DNA of 64,000 nucleotides from Streptomyces sp. NBC_01451 (GTDB lineage: Bacteria > Actinomycetota > Actinomycetes > Streptomycetales > Streptomycetaceae). The translations under genes and the position numbers were made by a program. The notes below the pieces were generated by a model. The model had not been told where the DNA came from. It was given only the letters and a program-made list of their open reading frames with translations, and made no database searches. The stretch is taken from NCBI RefSeq assembly GCF_036227485.1, contig NZ_CP109479.1, positions 7,564,001-7,628,000 on the forward strand, in the 5' to 3' direction. Position 1 is the stretch's first letter. Every line of letters starts with the position of its first letter. This document shows positions 1-8,210 of the stretch, piece by piece.

Positions 1-282
1 GAGCTTGCCGGGCTGCTGGGGGAGTGGCTGTCGGGGGACCGGGCGGGGGTCGAGCTGGAGTGCGAGCTGTATCTGGCGGCGCTCCGGCGGCCGGCGCTGC
101 GGTCCGTTGCCGCCGAATGGGCCGAGGGGGTCGCCGAGTTGCTGGGCGGGCGGACGGACGCGGTCACCGCGCGGGCGCTGGTGGCGGTGATGGACGGGAT
201 CTGTCTCCAGGTGCTGCTCACGGGCGGTGTCTACGACGAGGGGTTCGCCCGGGAGGTGTTCGGGAGGGTGCTGCGGGTCTGA
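1..282 (+). CDS. C-terminal end of a TetR-family regulator (partial)
   Basis: Reading frame 1 is open from the first base to a TGA at 280-282 and gives the last 93 residues of a protein. The piece is helical and Ala/Leu-rich, and ends in a pattern typical of TetR ligand-binding domains (an ALVAVMDGICLQVLL helix followed by a short basic tail). The DNA-binding N-terminus lies outside the window, so its operator and ligand class cannot be judged. It is followed by a Streptomyces intergenic repeat and then dapD. The frame has the codon bias of the real genes nearby, which supports it being genuine. Confidence 0.6.
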   Translation, partial: ELAGLLGEWLSGDRAGVELECELYLAALRRPALRSVAAEWAEGVAELLGGRTDAVTARALVAVMDGICLQVLLTGGVYDEGFAREVFGRVLRV

Positions 283-291
283 CGCGGGAGG

Positions 292-384
292 GTTTCCGTC
301 CCCGCCGCCCGTGCCCGTCCCCTCCTCGGGGGTCCGCCCCCGAACGCCCGCTCCTGGAACGCCGGAGGGGCTGGATGATGCCTG
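292..384 (+). repeat. Streptomyces-type intergenic repeat, shortened copy
   Basis: A GC-rich block running from GTTTCCGTCCCCGCCGCCC to GCTGGATGATGCCTG matches, base for base over most of its length, the block at 21357-21470. It lacks about 25 bases in the middle relative to that copy. It contains the hairpin CGGGGG-TCCG-CCCCCG. It sits just after the stop codon of the TetR-like gene, so it may act as, or carry, its terminator. Confidence 0.6.
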
Positions 385-463
385 CCGGGGGACTGTGACC
401 GGCCCTTGAGATCCGTTCCGTGCTGGTTCGCCCCTGCGGGCTCGGGCAAGTTAGGTTTTCTCC

Positions 464-1453
464 ATGACCGACACGACTGCTTCCCGCACCACCGGCGCCG
501 TGGCCGCCGGGCTTGCCACCGTCGCCGCCGACGGCACCGTTCTCGACACCTGGTTCCCCGCCCCCGAACTGTCCGCCGAGCCCGGCCCCGCCGGTACCGA
601 GCGGCTGTCCGTCGAGCGGGCCGTCGAGGCGCTCGGCGAGGGTGCGGCGAAAGCGGTCGGACCGGACGCGCGCCGGGGCGTCGAGGTGGTCGCCGTCCGT
701 ACGGTCATCGCCTCCCTCGACGACAAGCCGCTCGACGCGCACGACGTCTACCTCCGCCTCCACCTGCTCTCGCACCGGCTCGTGAAGCCGCACGGGCAGT
801 CCCTGGACGGCATGTTCGCCCACCTCGCCAACGTCGCCTGGACCTCGCTCGGCCCGGTCGCGGTGGACGACGTCGAGAAGGTGCGGCTCAACGCCCGCGC
901 CGAGGGCCTGCACCTCCAGGTCACGTCCATCGACAAGTTCCCCCGCATGACCGACTACGTGGCTCCCAAGGGCGTCCGCATCGCCGACGCCGACCGGGTG
1001 CGCCTCGGCGCGCACCTCGCCGAGGGCACGACCGTCATGCACGAGGGCTTCGTCAACTTCAACGCGGGCACGCTCGGTACGTCGATGGTCGAGGGCCGCG
1101 TCTCCGCCGGAGTCGTGGTCGGCGACGGTTCCGACATCGGCGGCGGTGCCTCGACGATGGGCACGCTGTCCGGTGGCGGCCAGGTCCGTATCACCATCGG
1201 CGAGCGCTGCCTGGTGGGCGCCGAGGCCGGCGTGGGAATCGCGCTCGGCGACGAGTGCGTGGTCGAGGCCGGGCTGTACGTCACCGCCGGCACCCTCGTC
1301 ACCATGCCCGACGGACAGATCGTCAAGGCCCGTGAACTCTCCGGCGCCTCCCACATCCTCTTCCGCCGCAACTCCGTCACGGGCAGGGTCGAGGCCCGTC
1401 CGAACAACGCGGTCTGGGGCGGCCTGAACGAGGTCCTGCACAGCCACAACTGA
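464..1453 (+). CDS. dapD: 2,3,4,5-tetrahydropyridine-2,6-dicarboxylate N-succinyltransferase
   Basis: 329 residues. DapD succinylates tetrahydrodipicolinate with succinyl-CoA in the succinylase branch of the diaminopimelate/lysine pathway, in the cytoplasm. The N-terminal part (about 1-150) is the actinobacterial DapD type. The middle (about 165-275) is a left-handed parallel beta-helix made of hexapeptide repeats ([45 protein letters not shown]). The C-terminus ends with the substrate-binding stretch [16 protein letters not shown]. Length and order match actinobacterial DapD. The ATG follows an AT-rich TTAGGTTTTCTCC stretch with little Shine-Dalgarno character, so a very short leader is possible. 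It converges with a dapA-like gene. Confidence 0.93.
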   Translation: MTDTTASRTTGAVAAGLATVAADGTVLDTWFPAPELSAEPGPAGTERLSVERAVEALGEGAAKAVGPDARRGVEVVAVRTVIASLDDKPLDAHDVYLRLHLLSHRLVKPHGQSLDGMFAHLANVAWTSLGPVAVDDVEKVRLNARAEGLHLQVTSIDKFPRMTDYVAPKGVRIADADRVRLGAHLAEGTTVMHEGFVNFNAGTLGTSMVEGRVSAGVVVGDGSDIGGGASTMGTLSGGGQVRITIGERCLVGAEAGVGIALGDECVVEAGLYVTAGTLVTMPDGQIVKARELSGASHILFRRNSVTGRVEARPNNAVWGGLNEVLHSHN

Positions 1454-1552
1454 CGTACGCCGCCTACCCCGGCCGCGGTCCGCGGGTTCCGGCGGGAGCG
1501 GTTCTGGAAGGGTCGTGAGTCGTATCGCGCGCCGACGCGACGGTACGGTTCC

Positions 1553-1584
1553 CGGCCCTTCCCGGGTTTCCGGTCCCCGGGCCG
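1553..1584. terminator. Possible bidirectional terminator in the dapD/dapA convergent gap
   Basis: The 150-base gap between the two convergent genes holds several GC-rich inverted repeats. The clearest pairs CGGCCC with GGGCCG across a 20-base interior that can pair further (CCCGGG / CCCCGGG). A second near-perfect palindrome, CCGCGGTCCGCGG, lies near 1475. There is no T-run, as usual in Streptomyces. This is a structural guess only. Confidence 0.35.
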
Positions 1585-1603
1585 TCGGCCTCCGGCGGGG
1601 TGG

Positions 1604-2506
1604 CTACGCGGTCAACTCCTCGTACGCCGCCAGTAGTTCGTCCGTTGCCGCCCGGTCGGCCGGTCGCAGCGGTGCCCGCACCGGGCCCGAGGGCAGGCCC
1701 AGCGCGCCGAGCAGGGCCTTGGCCGTGACCGCGCCCGGCAGTCCGGACGCCATCATCAACTCGATGAGCGGAAGCGCCTGTTGCTGGAGGCGGGCGGCCT
1801 CGGTGGTCCCGCCCGCGCCGAACGCGTCGATGACGGACCGGAAGTGCCGGGGGACCGCGTTGGCCACGGTGCTGATGTAGCCGGCGCCACCCAGCGCGTA
1901 CAGTGCCAGCACGTATTCGTCGCAGCCCGTGTAGAACGCCAGGCCGGTCCGGGACAGGACCTTCTGGGTGCCCATCAGGTCGTACGCGCAGTCCTTCACG
2001 GCGACGATCCTCGGGTGGCCGGAGAGGCGGATCATCGTCTCCGGCTCGATACGGACACCGGTGCGGCCCGGGATGTCGTACAGGGCCAGGGGGAGGGCGG
2101 AGGCGTCCGCCAGTTCGCGGAAGTGGGCCTCGATCGCGTCCTGCGGAGGGCGGCTGTAGTAGGGGGCGACCGCCAGCAGGGCGTCCGCGCCCGCCTTTTC
2201 GGCAGCCCGGGCCAGCTCGGCGGAGTGCAGGGTGTCCGCGGTGCCGATGCCCGCCACGATCGACGCGCGCGCACCGACCGCCTCCCGCACCGCCCGTACC
2301 AGCGCCGACTTCTCCGCGTCCGATGTGGTCGGGGACTCGCCCGTCGTGCCGGAGAGGACGAGGCCGTCGCAGCCCCCGGCCACCAGCCGGTCGGCGAGCC
2401 GCTGGGCGCCGTCGAGGTCCAGGGCGCCCTCGCCGGTGAAGGGCGTGACCATCGCGCACAGGGCGCGGCCGAAGGGGGGAGGGGACGGCACGGGTGGTGT
2501 TGTCAT
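1604..2506 (-). CDS. dapA: Dihydrodipicolinate synthase (DapA) family protein
   Basis: 300 residues from the ATG at 2506; the frame runs further upstream but that part looks non-coding. The protein is a (beta/alpha)8 class I aldolase. It keeps the DHDPS hallmarks: SGTTGES near residue 53 (the Thr-Thr pair), YDIPGRTG near 142 (Tyr and Arg) and the Schiff-base lysine in VAVKD near 170. These fit condensation of pyruvate with aspartate semialdehyde, the first step of lysine and diaminopimelate synthesis. The convergent dapD gene supports that role, although actinomycetes carry several DapA paralogues and some act on other 2-keto acids. Two other DHDPS-family genes in this window lack the Thr-Thr pair or belong to sugar-acid operons. 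Confidence 0.78.
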   Translation of the reverse strand: MTTPPVPSPPPFGRALCAMVTPFTGEGALDLDGAQRLADRLVAGGCDGLVLSGTTGESPTTSDAEKSALVRAVREAVGARASIVAGIGTADTLHSAELARAAEKAGADALLAVAPYYSRPPQDAIEAHFRELADASALPLALYDIPGRTGVRIEPETMIRLSGHPRIVAVKDCAYDLMGTQKVLSRTGLAFYTGCDEYVLALYALGGAGYISTVANAVPRHFRSVIDAFGAGGTTEAARLQQQALPLIELMMASGLPGAVTAKALLGALGLPSGPVRAPLRPADRAATDELLAAYEELTA

Positions 2507-2680
2507 ACGAGCAGTCTCGACAAGCCTTCCGTGAAGCTCCACTTAATTCTTTTGCAGGGTATTCATAAGCGATGCTTCCAGGTTCGGAAATTCGGCGGTG
2601 GGAGGCGCTGGTGCCAACTCGGGCCTCCATGGGTCACCATGGTCGGGACGGTCACCGAACAGCAGGTCATGGGAGGCGTC

Positions 2681-2812
2681 ATGAGGCTCGGTAAGGCACT
2701 CGCCACCGGTGTCGCGGAGGAACAGGCCCCCGGGCAGGAGGAGGAACTCCTGCTTCCGGAAGAAATGGACGAGTCGGAGGCAACCGCCGAAGAGGCTCCG
2801 GTCGCACGATGA
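2681..2812 (+). CDS. Small acidic protein, 43 residues
   Basis: An ATG at 2681 is preceded by GGGAGG four bases upstream; another in-frame ATG lies at 2669. The product begins MRLGKALATG and continues into a strongly acidic tail rich in Glu, Pro and Ala (QEEELLLPEEMDES). Its TGA overlaps the ATG of the next gene (ATGA at 2809-2812), so the two are translationally coupled. No domain is recognised and the function is unknown. The acidic tail could bind a basic partner, possibly the Cys/Arg-rich protein encoded next, but this is inference. Confidence 0.6.
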   Translation: MRLGKALATGVAEEQAPGQEEELLLPEEMDESEATAEEAPVAR

Positions 2813-3513
2813 GGCTGCGGCTCCCCGAGGAACGTCCGGCGGAGCCGCCGACCGGATACAAGATCGCCCACCCGGTGCTGTCCCAGGACGGCACCCGGGC
2901 CGGGTTCACCGGAGTGTCGCTCGGCGGTGCGCTGCCGTACGGGGTTCTCGCCGACGCGTCCTGTGTCTACGGCCTGCGGCACCGCGCACCGCACCGCCGC
3001 TGCGACTGCGGCTTCCACTGCGTGCACGACCGGGCGACGGCCGAAGGGCTGCTGTGCACCGCCGAGCACCGGACGGCCGTCCTGCTCGACGTCACCGTCC
3101 TCGGTGCCTACATCCGCTTCGAACTCGGCTTCCGCTACGCCCGCCAGCGGGTGCGCGTCGCGACCGTCGGACCCTGCGCCTGCGGTGCGGTCGCCGCTGT
3201 GCTCGCCGACGCCGGCTGGGGAAGACCCGGGTGGCGCGGCCTGGCCGCCGCGTGCGCGGGCTGCGCGAGGGGGCGTACGTCCGTGTCGCTCGCGGGGTTC
3301 GCGCGGCTGGCCGGCGGCGGTCTGCGGGTCGTGGCGGGGAGCGGCGCCGTCACCGCGGTCGTCGGCCGACCGGGTGTGGCCGAGGGCCTGGGGGTGCCCG
3401 AACTCGTCGCCGAGGCCGCGCTGTTGCAGGCCCGGCTCGACTGGTTCCAGGGCCAGTTGGCGCGACTGGACGAGCGGGGACCCGGCAACGGGCCCAAAGG
3501 GCAGGGGAGTTGA
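2809..3513 (+). CDS. Cysteine-rich protein of unknown function
   Basis: 234 residues. The start overlaps the stop of the 43-residue gene by four bases. The N-terminal two-thirds holds repeated metal-ligand-like motifs: CDCGFHC near residue 65, an isolated Cys and His following, CACG near 124 and CAGCARG near 145. These would fit one or two structural zinc sites. The C-terminus (about 195-225) looks like a short coiled coil (ELVAEAALLQARLDWFQGQLARL). There is no signal peptide or membrane segment, so it is probably cytoplasmic. I do not recognise the family. The strict coupling with the acidic peptide suggests they work together. Confidence 0.7.
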   Translation: MRLRLPEERPAEPPTGYKIAHPVLSQDGTRAGFTGVSLGGALPYGVLADASCVYGLRHRAPHRRCDCGFHCVHDRATAEGLLCTAEHRTAVLLDVTVLGAYIRFELGFRYARQRVRVATVGPCACGAVAAVLADAGWGRPGWRGLAAACAGCARGRTSVSLAGFARLAGGGLRVVAGSGAVTAVVGRPGVAEGLGVPELVAEAALLQARLDWFQGQLARLDERGPGNGPKGQGS

Positions 3514-3596
3514 TGTCCAGCAGGGCTTGACCTCAACCGCGGTCGAGGTCGGAGGCTGGTCGGCGGACCCATCGATGCCGACCAGTGGAGGCCGTC

Positions 3597-4301
3597 ATGG
3601 CCCGTCGTACCGACGCACACCCCGACCTCACCCGCCCCGACGTCGAGGCGCCCTTCTTCGGCACCTGGCGGGTCGGCACGCCCGAGCGGCAGCGGGAGAC
3701 GGTCGACGCCATCGCCGCGACCTGGGTGCGTCAGGGCTGGCCGGTGGGGGGAGGGCTCGGCTACTTCGTCTACGCCGGTCATGACGGGACCACTCTGCTC
3801 CATCACTCCCAGTGGGCCCGGGAGCAGGACCACGAGGCCTTCGTCAAGACCCAGCGGCAGGCGCGCGTCGACGAGATCGACACCGCCGTACCGGGGATCG
3901 AGCGGGTCGCCCTCGACCGGTACCGGCGGTACCGCAGCCAGGAGCGGGCCGCCGGGGACACGCGCGTTCCCGGGCTCGTCGTGACCGTCCGGATCGACTT
4001 CGAGGAGGGGACCGCGGAGCGGCGGCGCGAATGGGTCGACCTGGTGCTCGGCGCCCTCGCCGAGTCGCCGGAGAGGGACCGCGGCCTCGTCTCCGCGCAC
4101 TTCCATCTCAGCCAGGACGGCACCCACGTCCTGAACTACGCCGAGTGGGAGAGCCCGGAGTCCTACGGCGCGGCCGTCGCCGAGCCGGGGGAGGGTGCCG
4201 AGGCGGCCGGCGCCCGGTGGGAGCGCGTACGGACGTGTCCCGCGGTCAAGTCGATCAGCGGCAGCCGGTACTCGTACGTCCTCGGGCTCGTCCCCGAGTG
4301 A
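3597..4301 (+). CDS. Antibiotic-biosynthesis-monooxygenase-fold protein, two tandem ABM domains
   Basis: 234 residues from the ATG at 3597, which has GGAGG five bases upstream; an in-frame GTG at 3585 would add four residues. Two ferredoxin-like ABM halves are visible, about 18-115 (GTWRVGTPERQRETVDAI through FVKTQRQARVDE) and about 125-225 (VTVRIDFEEGTAERRREW through SYVLGL). ABM proteins are small cytoplasmic dimers that act as cofactorless oxygenases or haem-degrading enzymes, but many have no known substrate. Fusion of two ABM units mimics the usual dimer. It stands alone between the Cys-rich gene and an ArsR regulator. Confidence 0.75.
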   Translation: MARRTDAHPDLTRPDVEAPFFGTWRVGTPERQRETVDAIAATWVRQGWPVGGGLGYFVYAGHDGTTLLHHSQWAREQDHEAFVKTQRQARVDEIDTAVPGIERVALDRYRRYRSQERAAGDTRVPGLVVTVRIDFEEGTAERRREWVDLVLGALAESPERDRGLVSAHFHLSQDGTHVLNYAEWESPESYGAAVAEPGEGAEAAGARWERVRTCPAVKSISGSRYSYVLGLVPE

Positions 4302-4324
4302 TCCGACCGGCTTCGCCGAGGTCT

Positions 4325-4366
4325 CACCGAAGACTTTTCTCCCCTGGACAAAAAAAGTGTTCGGTG
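4325..4366. promoter_or_regulatory. Long inverted repeat upstream of the ArsR-type gene
   Basis: Arms CACCGAAGACTTTT (4325-4338) and AAAAGTGTTCGGTG (4353-4366) pair over 13 of 14 positions across a 14-base spacer that includes an A7 run. The repeat lies between the ABM gene stop (4301) and the regulator start (4380). It could be the operator for the ArsR-type protein, a terminator of the upstream gene, or both. The AT-rich centre would favour a promoter with an operator. Confidence 0.55.
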
Positions 4367-4379
4367 GGACGGTGGAGCC

Positions 4380-5069
4380 ATGCTGGACGTCACCGTGATC
4401 GAGGACCCGGCGGCTGCCGCCGTCTCGCTGGACCCCATAAGGGGCCGGCTGCTCGCCGAGCTGGCCGCCGGACCCGCGTCGGCCGCCATGCTGGCCGGCA
4501 AGGTCGGACTGCCCCGGCAGAAGGTGAACTACCACCTCAAGGCGCTGGAGCGGCACGGTCTGGTCGAGCTGGCCGGGGAGCGCCGCAAGGGCAACGTCAC
4601 CGAGCGGCTGATGCGGGCGACCGCCGCGTCGTACGTCATCTCGCCGCTCGCTCTGGCCGCCGTACAGCCCGATCCCGACCGCTTCCGGGACCAGCTCTCC
4701 GCGCGCTGGCTGCTGGCGGTCGGGGCGCGGCTGGTGCGGGACGTCGGCACGCTGATCACCGGCGCCGACCGGGCCCGTAAGAGGCTCGCCACCTATGCGC
4801 TCGACGGCGAGGTGCGGTTCGCCTCCGCCGGCGACCGGGCCGCGTTCATCGAGGAGTTGACGGCGGGCGTCAGCGCGTTGCTGCGCAAGTACGACTCGCC
4901 CGGTGCCGAGGGCGGGCGCGATCACCGGATCGTCGTGGCCGTGCACCCGACGGTCAAGCCCCGGCCCGGTGAACCGACGTCAGGCACGACGGGGCCCGCG
5001 GACGTCACCGGCACGGCAGACCTCACCGGCACCACACACATCACAGGCACCGCGGAAATCCAGGAGTGA
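4380..5069 (+). CDS. ArsR-family winged-helix regulator
   Basis: 229 residues. The N-terminal 75 residues form a winged helix-turn-helix (LLAELAAGPASAAMLAGKVG, then LPRQKVNYHLKALERHGLVE). The central part (about 80-175) is helical and probably dimerises. The tail (about 195-229) is a low-complexity run of TGTADLTGTTHITGTAEIQE-like units. No metal-binding Cys pair is seen, so a ligand other than metal is likely. The stop overlaps the upstream GTG of the SRPBCC gene. ArsR-SRPBCC pairs are a common operon type in actinomycetes, where the SRPBCC partner binds or processes a small hydrophobic ligand. A long inverted repeat just upstream fits autoregulation. Confidence 0.83.
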   Translation: MLDVTVIEDPAAAAVSLDPIRGRLLAELAAGPASAAMLAGKVGLPRQKVNYHLKALERHGLVELAGERRKGNVTERLMRATAASYVISPLALAAVQPDPDRFRDQLSARWLLAVGARLVRDVGTLITGADRARKRLATYALDGEVRFASAGDRAAFIEELTAGVSALLRKYDSPGAEGGRDHRIVVAVHPTVKPRPGEPTSGTTGPADVTGTADLTGTTHITGTAEIQE

Positions 5070-5074
5070 GCGCC

Positions 5075-5821
5075 ATGTCCAAGGAAGTCTCCAAGGAGTT
5101 CGAGATCGCGCGCGAGTTCGAGGTCGACGCCAGTCCGGAGGAGGTGTGGGAGGCGGTCACCACCAGGACCGGAGGGTATCTGTGGCCGATGGAGCCGCCG
5201 GAGCCACGGGTCGGCGGCAAGGGGCCCTTCGGTTCCAGGGTCGTCGCCTGGGACCCGCCGCACCGCTACACCAACCGCGTCGAGGACGTCGAGGGCATCT
5301 CCGAGCAGACCCTCAACCAGCTCGACTACACCGTCGAACCGCGCGACGAGGGCCGCCGGGCCTGGGTGCGTTACGTGCACAGCGGGATCTTCGTCGACGA
5401 CTGGGACAACCAGTACGACGGCGCCGCCCGGCACACCGACTTCTACCTGCACACCCTGCGCGAGTACCTGACCCATTTCGCGCCCCGCCCGGCCGCGTTC
5501 GCCACCTTCGACGGGCCCGAGGCGTCCAAGGCCGCCGACGCCCTCGCCGTCGTCGGGCGGGCGCTCGGGGTCGGGGAGGACGTGCCCGTCGGTACGCGGG
5601 TGACGGTCCGGGGACCCGACGAGTTCGAGGCCGTGGTCGACTTCCGCAACCCGTACTTCATCGGGCTGCGCACGGACCGGGGCCTCACCCGCTTCTTCGG
5701 GCGGAACCACTGGGGTTACCCGGTGGGCATCTCCCTGCACGACTTCACGCCGGACACCGACATCAAGGAGTGCGAGACCGCCTGGCAGGACTGGCTGAAC
5801 GGCGTGTTCAGCCAGTCCTGA
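5075..5821 (+). CDS. SRPBCC (AHSA1-like) domain protein
   Basis: 248 residues from the ATG at 5075 with AGGAG eight bases upstream; a GTG at 5066 overlapping the previous stop is an alternative. The first part (about 10-150) is a START/Bet-v-1 helix-grip fold (IAREFEVDASPEEVWEAVTT, then WVRYVHSGIFVDDW). The second part (about 155-245) looks like a further small alpha/beta domain. Such proteins have a deep hydrophobic pocket; the ligand is unknown. It is translationally coupled to the ArsR regulator. Confidence 0.82.
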   Translation: MSKEVSKEFEIAREFEVDASPEEVWEAVTTRTGGYLWPMEPPEPRVGGKGPFGSRVVAWDPPHRYTNRVEDVEGISEQTLNQLDYTVEPRDEGRRAWVRYVHSGIFVDDWDNQYDGAARHTDFYLHTLREYLTHFAPRPAAFATFDGPEASKAADALAVVGRALGVGEDVPVGTRVTVRGPDEFEAVVDFRNPYFIGLRTDRGLTRFFGRNHWGYPVGISLHDFTPDTDIKECETAWQDWLNGVFSQS

Positions 5822-5899
5822 GCGGCCGTACGACGACTGCTACTGCTGCGATTACTGGGACTGCTGGGACTGCTGGGACCTACCGGGACCGGTCGGCGG

Positions 5900-7729
5900 T
5901 CACGGCTGGAACCGCAGCACCTGCGGGTCGTGGTCGCTGATCTGGTCGTTGAACTCCGAGTTGATGTGCACGGAGTCGTAGTCGAAGTCGCAGCTGCGGC
6001 TGATCGACGGGCTGACCAGGATCTGGTCCAGGACCTGGCTGTTGCCCTGGTAGTCGTAGGTGTAACGCTCGCTCTTGGGCAGCGACTTGATCGCCGACCA
6101 CAGTTCGCCGTCGCCTTCCAGCAGCTTGGCGGTGTCGGAGAACTCGAAGTCGTTGATGTCGCCGAGCGTGATCACGTCCGCGTTCTTCTGGACCTTCAGG
6201 ATGTCCTTGACGAACGAGTTCACCGCGGTCGCCTGGAGGTGACGCTGGGTCTCCGAGCTGCGCGCCGGCGGCTGGAACTGCGAGGTGAGGCCCTGGTCGC
6301 CGCCCTTCGACGCGAAGTGGTTGGCGATCAGGATGACGGTCTTGCCGCGGAAGACGAACTCGCCCGCGAGCGGCTTGCGGCTGTTCGTCCAGGCCGCGTT
6401 GGCCGGGTCTATCCGGCCCGGCGAGAGGGTCAGGGCCGCCTTGCCGTGGTCCTTGGTGACACCGGTGGCGGTCGTGGCGTCGCCGCCCGGCCGGTCGGTG
6501 AAGGAGACCCGCGCCGGGTTGAACAGGAACACCTGACGGATGTTGCCGCCGGGCTCGCCGCCGTCCGCGAGGTCCACCGGGTCGATGGAGCGCCAGTCGT
6601 ACGCCGGGCCGCCCGCCGCCACGATCGCGTCGATCAGTTTCTTGACGGTCTGGTCGGCGGCGACCGTGCCGTCCTTCGTCGCGCCGTTGTTGTCCTGGAT
6701 CTCCTCCAGGGACAGGATGTCGGGCGACTGCAGGTTGTTCACGATCGCGGCGGCGTGCGCGGCGAAGCTGGTGTCCGACGGGTCGAGGTTCTCGACGTTG
6801 TACGTCGCCACCGCGAGCTCGTTCCGCGACTGCTTGCGGGTCGTCTCGCGCTTCAGGCCGCCCTGCTTGAGGGTGCCGATCTCGTTGGCGACGAGGGTGT
6901 AGCCACCGAACTGGTTGTAGTCCAGCGGGCCGGTCGTGGTGCCCGTGAGGCTGTCGCCGACGTTCGCGGTCGGGAAGTCGGCGACCGCGCCCAGGGACTG
7001 GATCTGGAGCCGGCCGGTGTTCTGCGAGGTGTACGAGCCGTACACCGTGCCGCCGCGCCGGTTGTCGTTCTCGTCCGGCTTCACCGTGACCCACAGCTCG
7101 GTGTACGGGTCGGTGGCGGTGACCACGCGGGCGTTCTTGACCTGGACGTTCATGCCCTCAAGGGACTCGTAGTAGTCCAGGGCGTACTTCTTGGGCCGCA
7201 GCGTCAGCGCGTTCACCGAGCCGCTCGCGGCGGTGTCGCCCGCCGGGGTGTAGGCGGCCGGTACGGACCGGGCGTCGACGACGACCGGCGCCGGGACCGC
7301 GTTGCCGCTGGAGAGGACGGTGACCGTCGGCTTGACGATCTCCGTCACCGACTGGTTGCCGGTCGAGGCGCCGCCGGGCACGTACTCCGAGACGGTGCCG
7401 GTGACGGTGACCGAGTCGCCGACGGCGACGGTCGGCTTGGTGCTGGTGAAGACGAAGACGCCCTCGCTGGTGGCCGGGTCGGCGTCCGGGGCCGTGTCCT
7501 GGAGCCAGAAACCGCGCGACGAACCGTAGGTACGGACACCGGTGACGATTCCCGCCACGTCCGTGACCTTCTGGCCCGAGAGCGGGGACAGGCGCGTGGT
7601 GCCCTGGATGTCATGAATATGCACGGTGTCGGCGTGTGCGGCCGACGGCACCACGACCATGGTGGCGACAGTGGAACAGACAGCGGCGACAGTGAGCGCG
7701 GCAAGACGCGCAGAGGACTTGCTCGGCAA
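5900..7729 (-). CDS. Secreted endonuclease/exonuclease/phosphatase-family nuclease
   Basis: 609 residues from a TTG start at 7729, chosen because GGAGGG lies seven bases upstream and the frame then begins with a good signal peptide (PSKSSARLAALTVAAVCS, cut after AAHA). Residues about 40-200 resemble the OB-fold module that precedes ExeM/YhcR-type extracellular nucleases (HDIQGTTRLSPLSGQ, GVFVFTS). The C-terminal 300 residues are an EEP fold: VATYNVENL, LSLEEIQDN, VILIANHFASKGGD, TLGDINDF and the terminal SDHDPQV. It would degrade extracellular DNA or RNA to scavenge nucleotides. The catalytic Asn, Glu, Asp and His of the family are all visible. It is monocistronic. Confidence 0.85.
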   Translation of the reverse strand: MPSKSSARLAALTVAAVCSTVATMVVVPSAAHADTVHIHDIQGTTRLSPLSGQKVTDVAGIVTGVRTYGSSRGFWLQDTAPDADPATSEGVFVFTSTKPTVAVGDSVTVTGTVSEYVPGGASTGNQSVTEIVKPTVTVLSSGNAVPAPVVVDARSVPAAYTPAGDTAASGSVNALTLRPKKYALDYYESLEGMNVQVKNARVVTATDPYTELWVTVKPDENDNRRGGTVYGSYTSQNTGRLQIQSLGAVADFPTANVGDSLTGTTTGPLDYNQFGGYTLVANEIGTLKQGGLKRETTRKQSRNELAVATYNVENLDPSDTSFAAHAAAIVNNLQSPDILSLEEIQDNNGATKDGTVAADQTVKKLIDAIVAAGGPAYDWRSIDPVDLADGGEPGGNIRQVFLFNPARVSFTDRPGGDATTATGVTKDHGKAALTLSPGRIDPANAAWTNSRKPLAGEFVFRGKTVILIANHFASKGGDQGLTSQFQPPARSSETQRHLQATAVNSFVKDILKVQKNADVITLGDINDFEFSDTAKLLEGDGELWSAIKSLPKSERYTYDYQGNSQVLDQILVSPSISRSCDFDYDSVHINSEFNDQISDHDPQVLRFQP

Positions 7730-8210
7730 CGGAATCCCTCCGGGGACAAACATGGGTGCCGGGACGAAGGTGGTAACGGTGGTGCCGTGGGGGGAACGCG
7801 ACCTGCTGGGCGGCTGGCGACGCGCGTAGACATCCGGTGAACACCCGGTGCGGAAGGCTCCGCGCCGAGGGCTCGGCACCAGGCGATCGGCAGTGAACGC
7901 CCGGCTTGGGAGAACAGTGAACATGATGGAGCACGGTGGAAGGCAAGGGGATGCGGTGAATCGGCGTCCTCTCCACTTCTACGCGCGTCAATCTCCTGCC
8001 TGGTCAGGCCACTTGTCAAGGTTTCAGCCATCTACCGCCTCTGACAGGTACATGAACCGGGCGGCATGGTGCCAAATCCGTCTAGGCTGAGCGGCTGAGT
8101 CGTACGGCCCTCAACACAAAGTCGTACGGTCGTCAGACGCCGTCGTCGGACTCCGGGCTCATCCGGGTGCCGCCGTACGGCCTTTCGGGCGCCTGAGGAG
8201 AAAACAGCCG
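7730..8210. other. Divergent intergenic region between the nuclease and the 489-residue protein
   Basis: No gene is supported in these 481 bases. Two identical GTCGTACGG words (8099-8107 and 8121-8129) lie 22 bases apart, two DNA turns, in the presumed leader of the rightward gene. A TAGGCT hexamer at 8083-8088 could be its -10 box. The base composition is otherwise unremarkable. Confidence 0.4.

Noticed and set aside
3135..4946. 603-codon open frame on the minus strand
   Set aside because: It lies opposite three well-supported plus-strand genes and its product is a low-complexity shadow without domain features.
5838..5882. CTGCTGGGA-type short tandem repeat after the SRPBCC gene
   Set aside because: Only two to three imperfect units with no structure or context; treated as simple sequence.
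5930..7840. 636-codon open frame on the plus strand
   Set aside because: Antisense to the secreted nuclease, whose signal peptide and catalytic motifs are clear.
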